This document shows, piece by piece, positions 6,737-14,019 of a stretch of DNA of 64,000 bases. Position 1 is the first letter of the stretch; each line of letters begins with the position of its first letter. Made by a program: the position numbers and the translations under genes. The notes under the pieces are model-generated. The model was not told the origin of the DNA. It did no database searches and saw only the letters and a list, made by a program, of their open reading frames with translations. The DNA is taken from assembly GCF_001455205.1 (NCBI RefSeq), contig NZ_CP013341.1, positions 2,790,001 to 2,854,000 on the forward strand, read 5' to 3'. This stretch comes from Nitrosomonas ureae. GTDB taxonomy: Bacteria > Pseudomonadota > Gammaproteobacteria > Burkholderiales > Nitrosomonadaceae.

Positions 6737-7971
6737 CAGCAATTTTCTTCTGTTTGTTTTTTTGTTCTCCGGCATTATCGCAATCCGCACCGGTCGGCGC
6801 CATCGACCTGGCCGGATGGATCAAAGGCGCTGACGGTGCCTATACCAAAGCATTCGGCGAATCGGCAAAAATAACGCTCTCAAGTCCACCCGGCGGCATT
6901 TCAACCACATCAACAGCACTAATCAACACATCAAAAGGCATTCAAGCAATGGATATTGTTAAAACCGCCGCTGTGGATGTCGGCAGGGTGGGCGCATCCG
7001 TTGCTAATTTAGCCAAGCGGGTTGGACCCGTCGGCATGTCACTGACTGCTGTATCCCTGGTTTGTGAGTTAACAAACATTTGTAATGATGCAGGACAATG
7101 GGTTTTAAGCAATGTTGACTTCGGTGGCACACCTGGCAGCTATGGCTCATGCCAGGAAGCCATAGGATTGGCAGCCGGGGCTAACTGGCAAGCTTGCACC
7201 GACATTAATAACGCCATACCTAACGGTTTTTGGTTTCGTAGTCCGGCACAGCCTGATTCATCAGCCGGATGCACCGGTCACGGTGGAACCTCCTGGACAT
7301 ATACCGGTGTTATCTACACCTGCACCAATCCACCCAGAACAAGCGCACCGCTTCAGCCGGAATCCTGGGATTCCAAAGCATCGCAACTCAACGATGACCG
7401 CTTCGTCCCTGAACTCATCGGCAAAGGTGAAAGTGTCCCTTCCAACGTTCCAACGCTAACACCCGATCAAAAGAAAGGGCTTGGCCTCGAATCAAAACCC
7501 ACCCGGGATTCAAGCGGCAACGTAACAGGGCGCGAAGACACCACCACGGAAATAGAAGCCGTTGACGCGGGTACCACGGACAATCCGGGGCGCGTCATTA
7601 TCAAGGAAACACAAACGACGGTTAAATACGACATCAATAATAACCAAATCAGCAGCACCACCAACACCAGCTACAGCAGCCAGCCGCAACCGGACAAACC
7701 GCAGCAGAACTTTGAAATCAAGTTCGATGAAGTGCCACCGGCAGAACTGCAAACGCATAACGTTCAAGCCACATTAACCGGCAATAGCTGGGGGGAGGGA
7801 ACCTGTCCGCCGGATATCCCTATCGACATTTCCTATTACCCGATGAATCTGGTCATTCCAACGGCGCCAGTCTGCGATACCGCAGAAAAGATCAATCCAC
7901 TCGTTTTATTACTCGCATCGATTGCCGGTGTGTATATCGTCTCCGGCGTTCGCAGCACGGAGGTTAAATAA
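6712..7971 (+). CDS. TspB/pIII-like adsorption protein, prophage A
   Basis: A 419-residue secreted, C-terminally anchored protein. A signal peptide (residues 1-23, cleaved after SPALS) is followed by a small hydrophobic N-domain (to about 125), a Cys/Gly-rich variable domain (about 125-215), a proline/threonine-rich linker, a conserved C-domain (FEIKFDEVPPAELQTHNVQ, CPPDIPIDISYYPMN) and a final membrane helix (NPLVLLLASIAGVYIVSGV). This is the layout of the TspB family of Neisseria filamentous prophages and, functionally, of pIII: host pilus or envelope recognition at the virion tip and release from the membrane. It overlaps the next gene by one base (TAATG). The variable domain matches prophage B but not C. 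Confidence 0.7.
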   Translation: MANFHRLLTAIFFCLFFCSPALSQSAPVGAIDLAGWIKGADGAYTKAFGESAKITLSSPPGGISTTSTALINTSKGIQAMDIVKTAAVDVGRVGASVANLAKRVGPVGMSLTAVSLVCELTNICNDAGQWVLSNVDFGGTPGSYGSCQEAIGLAAGANWQACTDINNAIPNGFWFRSPAQPDSSAGCTGHGGTSWTYTGVIYTCTNPPRTSAPLQPESWDSKASQLNDDRFVPELIGKGESVPSNVPTLTPDQKKGLGLESKPTRDSSGNVTGREDTTTEIEAVDAGTTDNPGRVIIKETQTTVKYDINNNQISSTTNTSYSSQPQPDKPQQNFEIKFDEVPPAELQTHNVQATLTGNSWGEGTCPPDIPIDISYYPMNLVIPTAPVCDTAEKINPLVLLLASIAGVYIVSGVRSTEVK

Positions 7972-8264
7972 TGTTTAATCTACTGATTATACCGCTCGGC
8001 GCTTTCCTGACATCGAGCATCGGCTTTCTAGCTGTTCGCGCCTTGTCGGGTCTTGGTATTGGCGTTATCAGCTATGCGGCCATCACTGTTGCGCTCGATG
8101 CGCTGTTCTCGCAAGCGCAAGGCTATTTCAGCGCCATACCTTACTTTGCCTTGCAAACCTTAAACCTTGCCGGATTTGGCCAGGGTTTAGGGATCATCAT
8201 GGGCGCAATCACATTCCGCATGACTTTCGTACTGTTGCCTAAACTGGGAGTGATACCAAAATGA
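7971..8264 (+). CDS. DUF2523/pVI-like minor coat protein, prophage A
   Basis: A 97-residue, very hydrophobic protein with about three membrane segments (MFNLLIIPLGAFLTSSIGFL, ALSGLGIGVISYAAITVALD and the QGLGIIMGAITFRMTFVL region). It matches DUF2523 proteins, the pVI equivalents of Inoviridae, which cap the virion end together with pIII and help release. Its place between the pIII-like gene and zot is the standard Inovirus order. It overlaps zot by 4 bp (ATGA). Confidence 0.75.
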   Translation: MFNLLIIPLGAFLTSSIGFLAVRALSGLGIGVISYAAITVALDALFSQAQGYFSAIPYFALQTLNLAGFGQGLGIIMGAITFRMTFVLLPKLGVIPK

Positions 8265-9235
8265 TCATCATACTGACGGCAACGCCTGGCTGCGGAAAAA
8301 CCAATCACGCCGTATGGAGCCACATTAAACCGGCGGTGGAAAATGATCGAATCGTCTACGTTTGCGGCATTCCGGATTTAAAGCTGATGCACATCAAATT
8401 ATCCATTGCCAAGCTCAACACCTGGGCGGAACGCACTCCAATCGATCCGGAAGAACCGGAAGGAAAGCAAAAGCTCAACAACATAACCGAAGGCAGTCTC
8501 ATTGTTGTCGATGAAGCCGCTTATCCGTGGCCGGCCATCGATCTGAAAGATCCTCCGGAGTACATCAAATATCTTTCCCAACATAGAAAACACGGGCTTG
8601 ATTTCCTGGTTATCACGCAATCGCCCAAGTTCGTGCATCCGTTCGTACTGGAAAATGCAGATAGGCATATTCACCTGAGCCAGGAATGGTCTGGTAATAA
8701 GCAATATGAATGGTCGGAATACTGCGCTAACCCGAAACTGAAAACCAACAGAGCGAATGCAGTTAAGAAACCGTACAAACTGGAAAAGAAAGCTTTCGAA
8801 TTGTACTACTCAGCCAGCCTGCATGTAGAAAAGCCAAAACGCGCGATTCCTAAAATGGTTTATGCCGCAATCTTCCTATTATTCGCAGTTCCGGCGATGG
8901 CCATGATCACTTATGGGCGCATTACTGACCGTCTAGCCGATCCGATGCAAGAAATTGCCTCAAATGAAGAGGAAAAAACCAACAAATCGAAGCAGGGCGA
9001 TGATATGCCCCCAGGAAGCGTAATTCCGGTATCTCAACCTGTCATTGCATTACCGAATACAAAAGAATCGCTTTCAATGCTATCTGACGCGGTCGATTGG
9101 TCGCAAGTTGCCGCGTGCGTCTCAAGCAAATCAAATTGCATCTGTTATGGTCATCAGGCGCAACGTTTGAATATTGTTCCGGATACTTGTAATGCGGCTA
9201 TTAATTATGGGTGGATTGTGACGAATAAACTTTAA
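8261..9235 (+). CDS. Zot/pI morphogenesis ATPase, prophage A
   Basis: A 324-residue inner-membrane assembly ATPase that couples ATP hydrolysis to extrusion of the virion. The Walker A motif is TATPGCGKT (residues 6-14) and the Walker B motif GSLIVVDEA (about 79-87). A single membrane helix lies near residues 205-225 (YAAIFLLFAVPAMAMITYG), and a periplasmic tail contains cysteines (ACVSSKSNCICYG). This is the Zonular occludens toxin family fold. No pIV secretin gene accompanies it in any of the three prophages, so export would depend on a host secretin. The sequence homology between prophages A and B stops at the end of this gene. Confidence 0.9.
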   Translation: MIIILTATPGCGKTNHAVWSHIKPAVENDRIVYVCGIPDLKLMHIKLSIAKLNTWAERTPIDPEEPEGKQKLNNITEGSLIVVDEAAYPWPAIDLKDPPEYIKYLSQHRKHGLDFLVITQSPKFVHPFVLENADRHIHLSQEWSGNKQYEWSEYCANPKLKTNRANAVKKPYKLEKKAFELYYSASLHVEKPKRAIPKMVYAAIFLLFAVPAMAMITYGRITDRLADPMQEIASNEEEKTNKSKQGDDMPPGSVIPVSQPVIALPNTKESLSMLSDAVDWSQVAACVSSKSNCICYGHQAQRLNIVPDTCNAAINYGWIVTNKL

Positions 9236-9322
9236 ATAAAACAAGGAAATATCTTTGAAAAGATTCTATTTATCCGATTTAATGCTAACATTAGGTGAAC
9301 TTATTGGATTTTCTAATAAGTC

Positions 9323-10099
9323 TTACAGCTTTTTATCTTCCTTGTCTAGAATCATTTTTCTAATTGCTTTAACCGAATTTTGAATTTTTAAATCTACAGA
9401 ATTGGAACAATCTTTATTATGGTCCCAAAAGGATTTCAAGACAAATTGTTCAACATCATTCTTACATTCATTAAATTGATCTTCACTTAGAAACTTAAGC
9501 CAATTTAAATTTAAATGCTTTTCCTCTCCTTCTTTTTTAGGAGTAAGATATTCAAAAGTTAATTTTTTTATCTTTTCCATTCCTTCGTTTTCAAGAGCAT
9601 TTTTGTAAAATGTCTGGGTACAAGCTACCCCTGTAAAATCTAAGGATTCGCAAAGATTAAAAGCATCAATTATTCCTTTACCAGCAAAACAATTTTCTTC
9701 TATTAAATAATCTCCTTCATGAAGCGCTCCGCGGATCGGCAATCCGTTAACAAACATTTCTTTTGTAAAATAAGCTGATACAAAAATCATTGCCTTACGA
9801 GCTTCATTATCCTGGTATTCTGAAACTCTTAGCGGTAAAAAAAATACTATCGTATCAGAAAAAATTATTGTTTTTAATTGCTTAGAAATAGAATTTAATT
9901 CCTCCCAATCTGTAGAATCTACTTTTGATCCTCCTTTTCGTTTTTTTACAATATTTTCAAGTACATTAATAGACTTGCGAGGTACGGAATTTACTATTTT
10001 TAAAGTTTTCTGAGCATTCTCAATTACATTATTGTTATTTAAAAAGTTTTTATATCCCAAAATATCAAAGAAACCAATTAATCCATTTAATTTATCCAT
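9323..10099 (-). CDS. Nucleotidyl-cyclase-like domain protein
   Basis: A 258-residue AT-rich gene on the strand opposite to prophage A, between zot and the right-end repeat. Residues 7-19 (LIGFFDILGYKNFL) and 79-90 (TIIFSDTIVFFLP) look like the two metal-binding aspartate segments of class III adenylate/guanylate cyclases. The stretch GLPIRGALHEGDYLIEE then AGKGIIDAFNL (about 120-150) matches the RxGihtGe and GxxvxxA region of that fold. The residues after 180 are helical and unrecognised. It is a single-domain, soluble protein. It could be a phage-borne 'moron' with a signalling or defence function, or a degenerate cyclase without catalysis. The fold call is by eye. Confidence 0.5.
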   Translation of the reverse strand: MDKLNGLIGFFDILGYKNFLNNNNVIENAQKTLKIVNSVPRKSINVLENIVKKRKGGSKVDSTDWEELNSISKQLKTIIFSDTIVFFLPLRVSEYQDNEARKAMIFVSAYFTKEMFVNGLPIRGALHEGDYLIEENCFAGKGIIDAFNLCESLDFTGVACTQTFYKNALENEGMEKIKKLTFEYLTPKKEGEEKHLNLNWLKFLSEDQFNECKNDVEQFVLKSFWDHNKDCSNSVDLKIQNSVKAIRKMILDKEDKKL

Positions 10100-10193
10100 T
10101 TAAAACCTTATTGTTTTATTTAAGACACATTTGATTTCTGTAAAATGTTATAAACATTTGCTCATATAAATAATTAAATCATACTTATTGCAT

Positions 10194-10276
10194 TGACTAG
10201 TAGCAAATCTTGAAAGGAGGCTCCGAGGCTCGGCCACAGGCCGAATGTAGGAGTTCTCAAGTTTGCGTAAACGGGT
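10194..10276 (+). repeat. Right-end inverted repeat, left copy (IR-L)
   Basis: About 83 bp starting TGACTAGTAGCAAATCTTGA and ending GTTTGCGTAAACGGGT. It reappears in reverse complement at 13753-13838. The flanks match closely, while the hairpin in the middle differs: CGGCC-aca-GGCCG here, TTTGCGGC-tt-GCCGCAAA in the other copy. It lies outside zot of prophage A at the position expected for the phage right end, and may hold the attachment site or a minus-strand origin. Confidence 0.65.
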
Positions 10277-10403
10277 ATGTTCCCTCTTTTCTAACTCCTC
10301 TATCAGCAAACTATCCGAATTTTTACCGCTCTAGAAAACGTATAATATATGTAAAAGAGCGGCACGCGTTTTCAATGCTTAACATCCTGATTGCTCCACC
10401 ATA

Positions 10404-11504
10404 ATGAACCCACTTTGCCCATACTGCCGAAAACATAAAGCTAATAGCAAAGAACATATCTTTTTAAAATTTTTTGGCGGGGTTACCTATATACGCGCAT
10501 GTGCCACGTGTAATAATAAATTTGGAAGTGAATTTGAGGGAGTTATCAGTAAACAACTAACTCCTTTGATTGTTAGCCTAATGATTAGTGGAATGCCTTT
10601 TCCCACAAACCTTAAATGGAGAGGAGCATTCATTCACCCAGATAATGGACTAAGCTTCGATTTAAGCGACAAATTAAAGTTCACCCTTTCTCACGTTAAA
10701 GTCACTAAGGATGACCAAGGTCGGGTTATACATTATCAGGCTTCTAACCTTGAAACCATCAAATTACTCAAGAAACAACAACTTTCAAAAAAGCTTATTC
10801 CAAAAGAATTTGTAATAAAAGAATCTACTGAAAGAATTAAGGCTCCCACTCTTATTTCTAATTACAGTCTTGATGAAAACTTCTTTCGTTTTATTTTAAA
10901 AATGTGCGTTTCTTTTTGTCGATATATGCAAATCGATGAATTTGTAATTGAAGACAGTCTTCTTCTCTACCTTCTAAAAGAAAAGGACAATTATCATGAG
11001 GTACGCAGAGATTTAAATTATTATCCTGTCTTTGATGATTTGGTGCCTCCATTATCGCATGTAATATATGTCGAAGCTTCTCCTAAACAAGGAAGGGCTT
11101 ATGCAATAGTTCGATTATTTGGAGGTTTATTTCAATTTTCAACGACCCTTTTTCAAAACTATAGTGGTGCTCCTTTTTCAGGCATTGGCATATTTAATCC
11201 CATAGATTATTCGGAGGACTTCAAAATCATTGAACCGCTTGATATTCAACAACCATCACAACGACTATTTAGATTTATTGCTATTTATTTTGAAAGGAAT
11301 ATATTAAAACGTACAGACAAGCAAGTATATGAATTGTTTGGTGAGAAAAGAGTTAAATTTTATACTTCTGATTACCGTGAAATATTGTCACAAATATGTA
11401 TTTGCTGTGATGGTAGTTATTATCATTCATATACCCCCGGTTATTTAATCATTATTAACTTAAATATCCCTTTAATTACAATTTCGAATATTTTCCATTA
11501 TTAA
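10404..11504 (+). CDS. HNH-type endonuclease domain protein
   Basis: A 366-residue protein. The N-terminus (residues 1-45) has a zinc-binding C-x2-C (PLCPYCRK), then SKEHIFLKFFGG, then ACATCNNKFG (C-x2-C-N), the signature of HNH_5-type nucleases in which the EH and CxxCN elements form the beta-beta-alpha-metal site. The remaining 320 residues are unrecognised and mostly soluble; they include a FRFILKMCVSFCRYMQ helix. Stand-alone HNH proteins with a large unknown C-terminal part are common in defence islands and mobile elements. It has no obvious partner gene. No strong ribosome-binding site precedes the ATG. Confidence 0.65.
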   Translation: MNPLCPYCRKHKANSKEHIFLKFFGGVTYIRACATCNNKFGSEFEGVISKQLTPLIVSLMISGMPFPTNLKWRGAFIHPDNGLSFDLSDKLKFTLSHVKVTKDDQGRVIHYQASNLETIKLLKKQQLSKKLIPKEFVIKESTERIKAPTLISNYSLDENFFRFILKMCVSFCRYMQIDEFVIEDSLLLYLLKEKDNYHEVRRDLNYYPVFDDLVPPLSHVIYVEASPKQGRAYAIVRLFGGLFQFSTTLFQNYSGAPFSGIGIFNPIDYSEDFKIIEPLDIQQPSQRLFRFIAIYFERNILKRTDKQVYELFGEKRVKFYTSDYREILSQICICCDGSYYHSYTPGYLIIINLNIPLITISNIFHY

Positions 11505-11566
11505 TTCAAGGTAAATATTTAAAATTTCTTCACGTATTAAAAATGATCTCACTTCTTCTATTAATT

Positions 11567-11794
11567 ATGTTTTCAAAGCTCAATAATCTTTATTGGCGTA
11601 TCCGTTACACCTGTAACAAATCAGAAAAGCGAAAATTTTACAGATATGTTGCAAAAGAAAAAAAACGCCTGATTGAATCAGGCGCTGATAAAGAGGAGTT
11701 GCGTTTGCTTTGTAGAGCGCTCAGTAATACGTTAAATTTACACGCCGAGAGGAGACTTTCACAATACCGAAAAGAGCGTTTTGTAAGTAATTGA
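11567..11794 (+). CDS. Small basic protein, paralogue 1 of a convergent pair
   Basis: About 75 residues (MFSKLNNLYWRIRYTCNKSE at the start), strongly basic, helical, ending ERRLSQYRKERFVSN. It is homologous to the protein encoded tail-to-tail at 11864-12106 (shared KLxNLYWxIRY, KEKxRLIESGxDxEELRLxCR and LxxxNxHAExRL). An ATG at 11543 would add 8 hydrophobic residues; I prefer 11567 because the homology starts there. The core codes for an AAA-rich KEKK stretch followed by a 19-bp palindrome, which on the other strand forms an intrinsic terminator. The family and function are unknown to me. Confidence 0.6.
   Translation: MFSKLNNLYWRIRYTCNKSEKRKFYRYVAKEKKRLIESGADKEELRLLCRALSNTLNLHAERRLSQYRKERFVSN
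11658..11684 (-). terminator. Antisense intrinsic terminator inside paralogue 1
   Basis: CGCCTGATT-G-AATCAGGCG (11666-11684) is a perfect 9-bp stem. On the minus strand it is followed by a run of eight T (11658-11665 are A on the plus strand). This is a textbook intrinsic terminator for transcripts arriving from the convergent gene at 12106-11864, and it lies within the coding sequence of the plus-strand gene. Confidence 0.7.
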
Positions 11795-11863
11795 ATATTA
11801 ACACTATTAAATTTATCATTTTACATAATACAAATTATACGCAATTGGGAAGGAGAAAAATAT

Positions 11864-12106
11864 TCAGGAGAAAGGCGGATTTTCTGTCCGATTTTTTCTG
11901 TAAGCTTCTAAACGTTTTTCAGCATGAACGTTTATCCTGTTAGCAAGCACACGACAAATCAAACGAAGTTCCTCACGATCCACGCCTGATTCAATCAGGC
12001 GTTGTTTTTCCTTGAAAACATAGCGATAGTATCGACGCTTAATCGATTTATTTCGATGATAGCGAATCTGCCAATAAAGATTTTTTAACTTTGCAAAAAT
12101 AGACAA
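11864..12106 (-). CDS. Small basic protein, paralogue 2 of a convergent pair
   Basis: An 80-residue protein that begins at a TTG codon 8 nt downstream of GGAGA (MSIFAKLKNLYWQIRYHRNK). It is homologous throughout to the convergent gene at 11567-11794; the genes face each other with a 69-bp gap. It is basic, helical and has no membrane segment. Retention of both reading frames despite protein divergence argues that both are real. Its own coding sequence carries a terminator reading on the plus strand. The function is unknown; the small basic helical character would fit nucleic-acid binding. Confidence 0.6.
   Translation of the reverse strand: MSIFAKLKNLYWQIRYHRNKSIKRRYYRYVFKEKQRLIESGVDREELRLICRVLANRINVHAEKRLEAYRKNRTENPPFS
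11982..12009 (+). terminator. Antisense intrinsic terminator inside paralogue 2
   Basis: ACGCCTGATT-C-AATCAGGCGT (11982-12002) is a perfect 10-bp stem followed by TGTTTTT on the plus strand. It would stop transcripts coming from paralogue 1 and lies within the coding sequence of the minus-strand gene. It is the mirror of the site at 11658-11684. Confidence 0.65.
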
Positions 12107-12224
12107 GATTGGAATCTCCGGACAAGATCAAATAAACTTAGCGGCAGGCTTAGTAAAATATAAACCCGTTTATCAAAGTGGTAAGTGGCTATACATTTTT
12201 ATAAATATTATTACAGCTTGATGC

Positions 12225-12318
12225 TATAATCGCACCCCGGGGATTCAGCAGCCTCCCCAATCTAAGACGGTTTTCGTCCAAGGTCTGCTTCTATATTGGA
12301 TAATTCCAAGGAGAAGTA
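12225..12318 (+). promoter_or_regulatory. Promoter and structured leader of chrA
   Basis: A good -10 box TATAAT (12225-12230) is followed by a leader of about 80 nt with a GC-rich hairpin (GGGGATTCAGCAGCCTCCCC, 12239-12258) and a second one (GACG-GTTTT-CGTC region, 12267-12281), then AAGGAGAAGTA before the ATG. The structured leader may be regulatory, but no known riboswitch class was recognised. The -35 box is weak. Confidence 0.45.
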
Positions 12319-13686
12319 ATGGACGAATCACATAAGAATATTTCTAGTTCTGTCGATGCAACCCCACCCAAACAAGTAACATTAGCCGAGGCTTTTTGGT
12401 ATTGGTTAAAGCTTGGATTTATAAGCTTTGGAGGCCCTGCAGGGCAAATCGCAATCATGCATCAGGATCTTGTTGAGCGCATGCGTTGGATTTCAGAGCG
12501 ACGCTTTTTGCATGCTCTCAATTATTGCATGTTACTGCCTGGCCCAGAAGCTCAGCAGCTTGCAATTTACATAGGGTGGTTATTGCATCGTACTTGGGGT
12601 GGAATTATTGCCGGAGTGTTATTTGTATTACCTTCCTTATTCATTCTCATCATACTTTCATGGGTTTATGTAGCTTTTGGAGATGTTTCCCTTGTAGCCG
12701 GTATTTTTTATGGGATAAAACCAGCGGTGACAGCAATAGTAGTTCAAGCAGCTTATCGAGTGGGATCCCGAACAATTAAAAACGGTCTTTTGTTTTCTGT
12801 TGCAATAGCTTCTTTCGTTGCAATTTTTGCTTTTAAAGTTCCGTTTCCGATAATTGTTGCAACAGCGGCTCTCATAGGCTTTATTGGTGGTAAATTCATG
12901 CCACAACTATTTCATATCGGTAATGCACATTCGAAAGCAAATATTTCTTATGGCGCTGCACTAATTGATGACCACACGCCTCCGCCTGAGCATGCACGTT
13001 TTATCTGGTCAAGATTAATTTTAATTGTATTTGTAGGAATAATGTTTTGGTTGCTTCCCATGAGTTTATTGACAATGAGTTATGGTTGGGAACACACATT
13101 TACTCAAATGGGTTGGTTTTTCACGAAGGCTGCATTACTGACTTTCGGCGGCGCTTATGCAGTTTTACCTTACATTTATCAAGGTGCAGTTGAATTCTAT
13201 GAATGGCTTTCACCAGCTCAAATGATTGATGGCTTAGCACTCGGAGAAGCAACTCCAGGGCCATTAATAATGGTAGTAGCGTTTGTAGCTTTTGTTGGTG
13301 GATATGCAAAAGAACTTTTAGGATCTGATATGTTGTTTTTGGCAGGCGCTTTTTCAGCCGTGATTGTCACTTGGTTTACATTTCTGCCATCATTTATTTT
13401 TATTCTTGCAGGTGGCCCTATTGTCGAGTCAACACATAACGATTTAAGGTTCACAGCACCATTAACCGCTATCACGGCAGCAATTGTTGGGGTTATTCTA
13501 AATTTAGCGCTGTTTTTCGGATATCATGTTTTATGGCCGCAAGGTTTCAGCGGCACATTCGATTGGATATCAGCATTGATCGCTTTAATAGCAGCGGTTG
13601 CTTTATTCCGATTTAAACGAAACGTACTTGAAGTAATTTTCGTTTGCGCTGTTATAGGGCTTTGTGTGAAAACAATTTTTATATAA
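12319..13686 (+). CDS. chrA: ChrA chromate transporter (long-chain CHR family)
   Basis: A 455-residue inner-membrane protein with about ten to twelve hydrophobic segments, the size of the two-domain CHR family that exports chromate by proton antiport. The N-terminal FGGPAGQIAIMHQDLVER and PGPEAQQLAIYIGW motifs, and the C-terminal repeat FGGAYAVLPYIYQGAVEFY with ATPGPLIMVVAFVAFVGGY, are the paired signature of the two homologous halves. A strong ribosome-binding site (AAGGAGAAG) precedes the ATG. No chrB or chrF is adjacent. It is the only clear resistance-type gene between the two prophages and is followed by a GC-rich hairpin. GC content is slightly lower than in the NRPS cluster. Confidence 0.9.
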   Translation: MDESHKNISSSVDATPPKQVTLAEAFWYWLKLGFISFGGPAGQIAIMHQDLVERMRWISERRFLHALNYCMLLPGPEAQQLAIYIGWLLHRTWGGIIAGVLFVLPSLFILIILSWVYVAFGDVSLVAGIFYGIKPAVTAIVVQAAYRVGSRTIKNGLLFSVAIASFVAIFAFKVPFPIIVATAALIGFIGGKFMPQLFHIGNAHSKANISYGAALIDDHTPPPEHARFIWSRLILIVFVGIMFWLLPMSLLTMSYGWEHTFTQMGWFFTKAALLTFGGAYAVLPYIYQGAVEFYEWLSPAQMIDGLALGEATPGPLIMVVAFVAFVGGYAKELLGSDMLFLAGAFSAVIVTWFTFLPSFIFILAGGPIVESTHNDLRFTAPLTAITAAIVGVILNLALFFGYHVLWPQGFSGTFDWISALIALIAAVALFRFKRNVLEVIFVCAVIGLCVKTIFI

Positions 13687-13721
13687 AACTGTTCTCCAAG
13701 ATAGTGGGTTTTAAATGGATT

Positions 13722-13741
13722 GGCGGCACGGCAAAGCCGCC
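13722..13741 (+). terminator. Hairpin downstream of chrA
   Basis: GGCGGC (13722-13727), loop ACGGCAAA, GCCGCC (13736-13741), about 35 bp after the chrA stop. No U-run follows, so the terminator function is uncertain. Confidence 0.4.
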
Positions 13742-13752
13742 GACTATATTTG

Positions 13753-13838
13753 ACCCGTTTACGCAAACTTGAGAACCCCTACGTTTTGCGGCAAGCCGCA
13801 AAGCCTCGAGGCCCCCTTTCAAGATTTGCTACTAGTCA
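13753..13838 (-). repeat. Right-end inverted repeat, right copy (IR-R)
   Basis: Reverse complement of IR-L (10194-10276), with the same flanks (TGACTAGTAGCAAATCTTGA and GTTTGCGTAAACGGGT when read on the minus strand) but a longer, different central stem, TTTGCGGC-tt-GCCGCAAA. Its first TGA forms the stop codon of the small membrane protein gene that ends at 13836. It borders prophage B on the zot side, as IR-L borders prophage A. Confidence 0.65.
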
Positions 13839-14003
13839 TTTTCTGTTTTTAAGGACATCCTCATCTTGAAACTCCTTTGAATCTCCGAACAAAAGTTCAA
13901 CAAATCGCTTTTGTGAAATGATGCGAAAAAGACGCAGAAAGAAAACAATAAAAAAATAAGTCCAACACCAAATAGATTCGAATATTTCAGATACATTTTT
14001 CAT
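13836..14003 (-). CDS. Small membrane protein downstream of prophage B zot
   Basis: A 55-residue protein starting at ATG 14003, right after a strong GGAGAGGG ribosome-binding site, 16 bp downstream of the zot stop. It has one aromatic-rich membrane helix (SIWCWTYFFIVFFLRLFRII) and a charged C-terminus. Its stop codon lies in the IR-R repeat. Prophage A has the cyclase-like gene at the equivalent place, so the slot between zot and the right end seems to accept variable cargo. The function is unknown. Confidence 0.55.
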   Translation of the reverse strand: MKNVSEIFESIWCWTYFFIVFFLRLFRIISQKRFVELLFGDSKEFQDEDVLKNRK

Positions 14004-14019
14004 AAAACCCTCTCCAAGT

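Noticed and set aside
10210..10404. Open frame of 64 codons starting in IR-L and running to the HNH gene
   Set aside because: It is built from the repeat element and its downstream spacer, has an unusual composition and no homology visible; it is probably chance.
11658..12009. The two CGCCTGATT palindromes as a possible CRISPR or dispersed repeat
   Set aside because: There are only two copies, both explained by homologous coding sequences and terminator structure; no spacer array exists.
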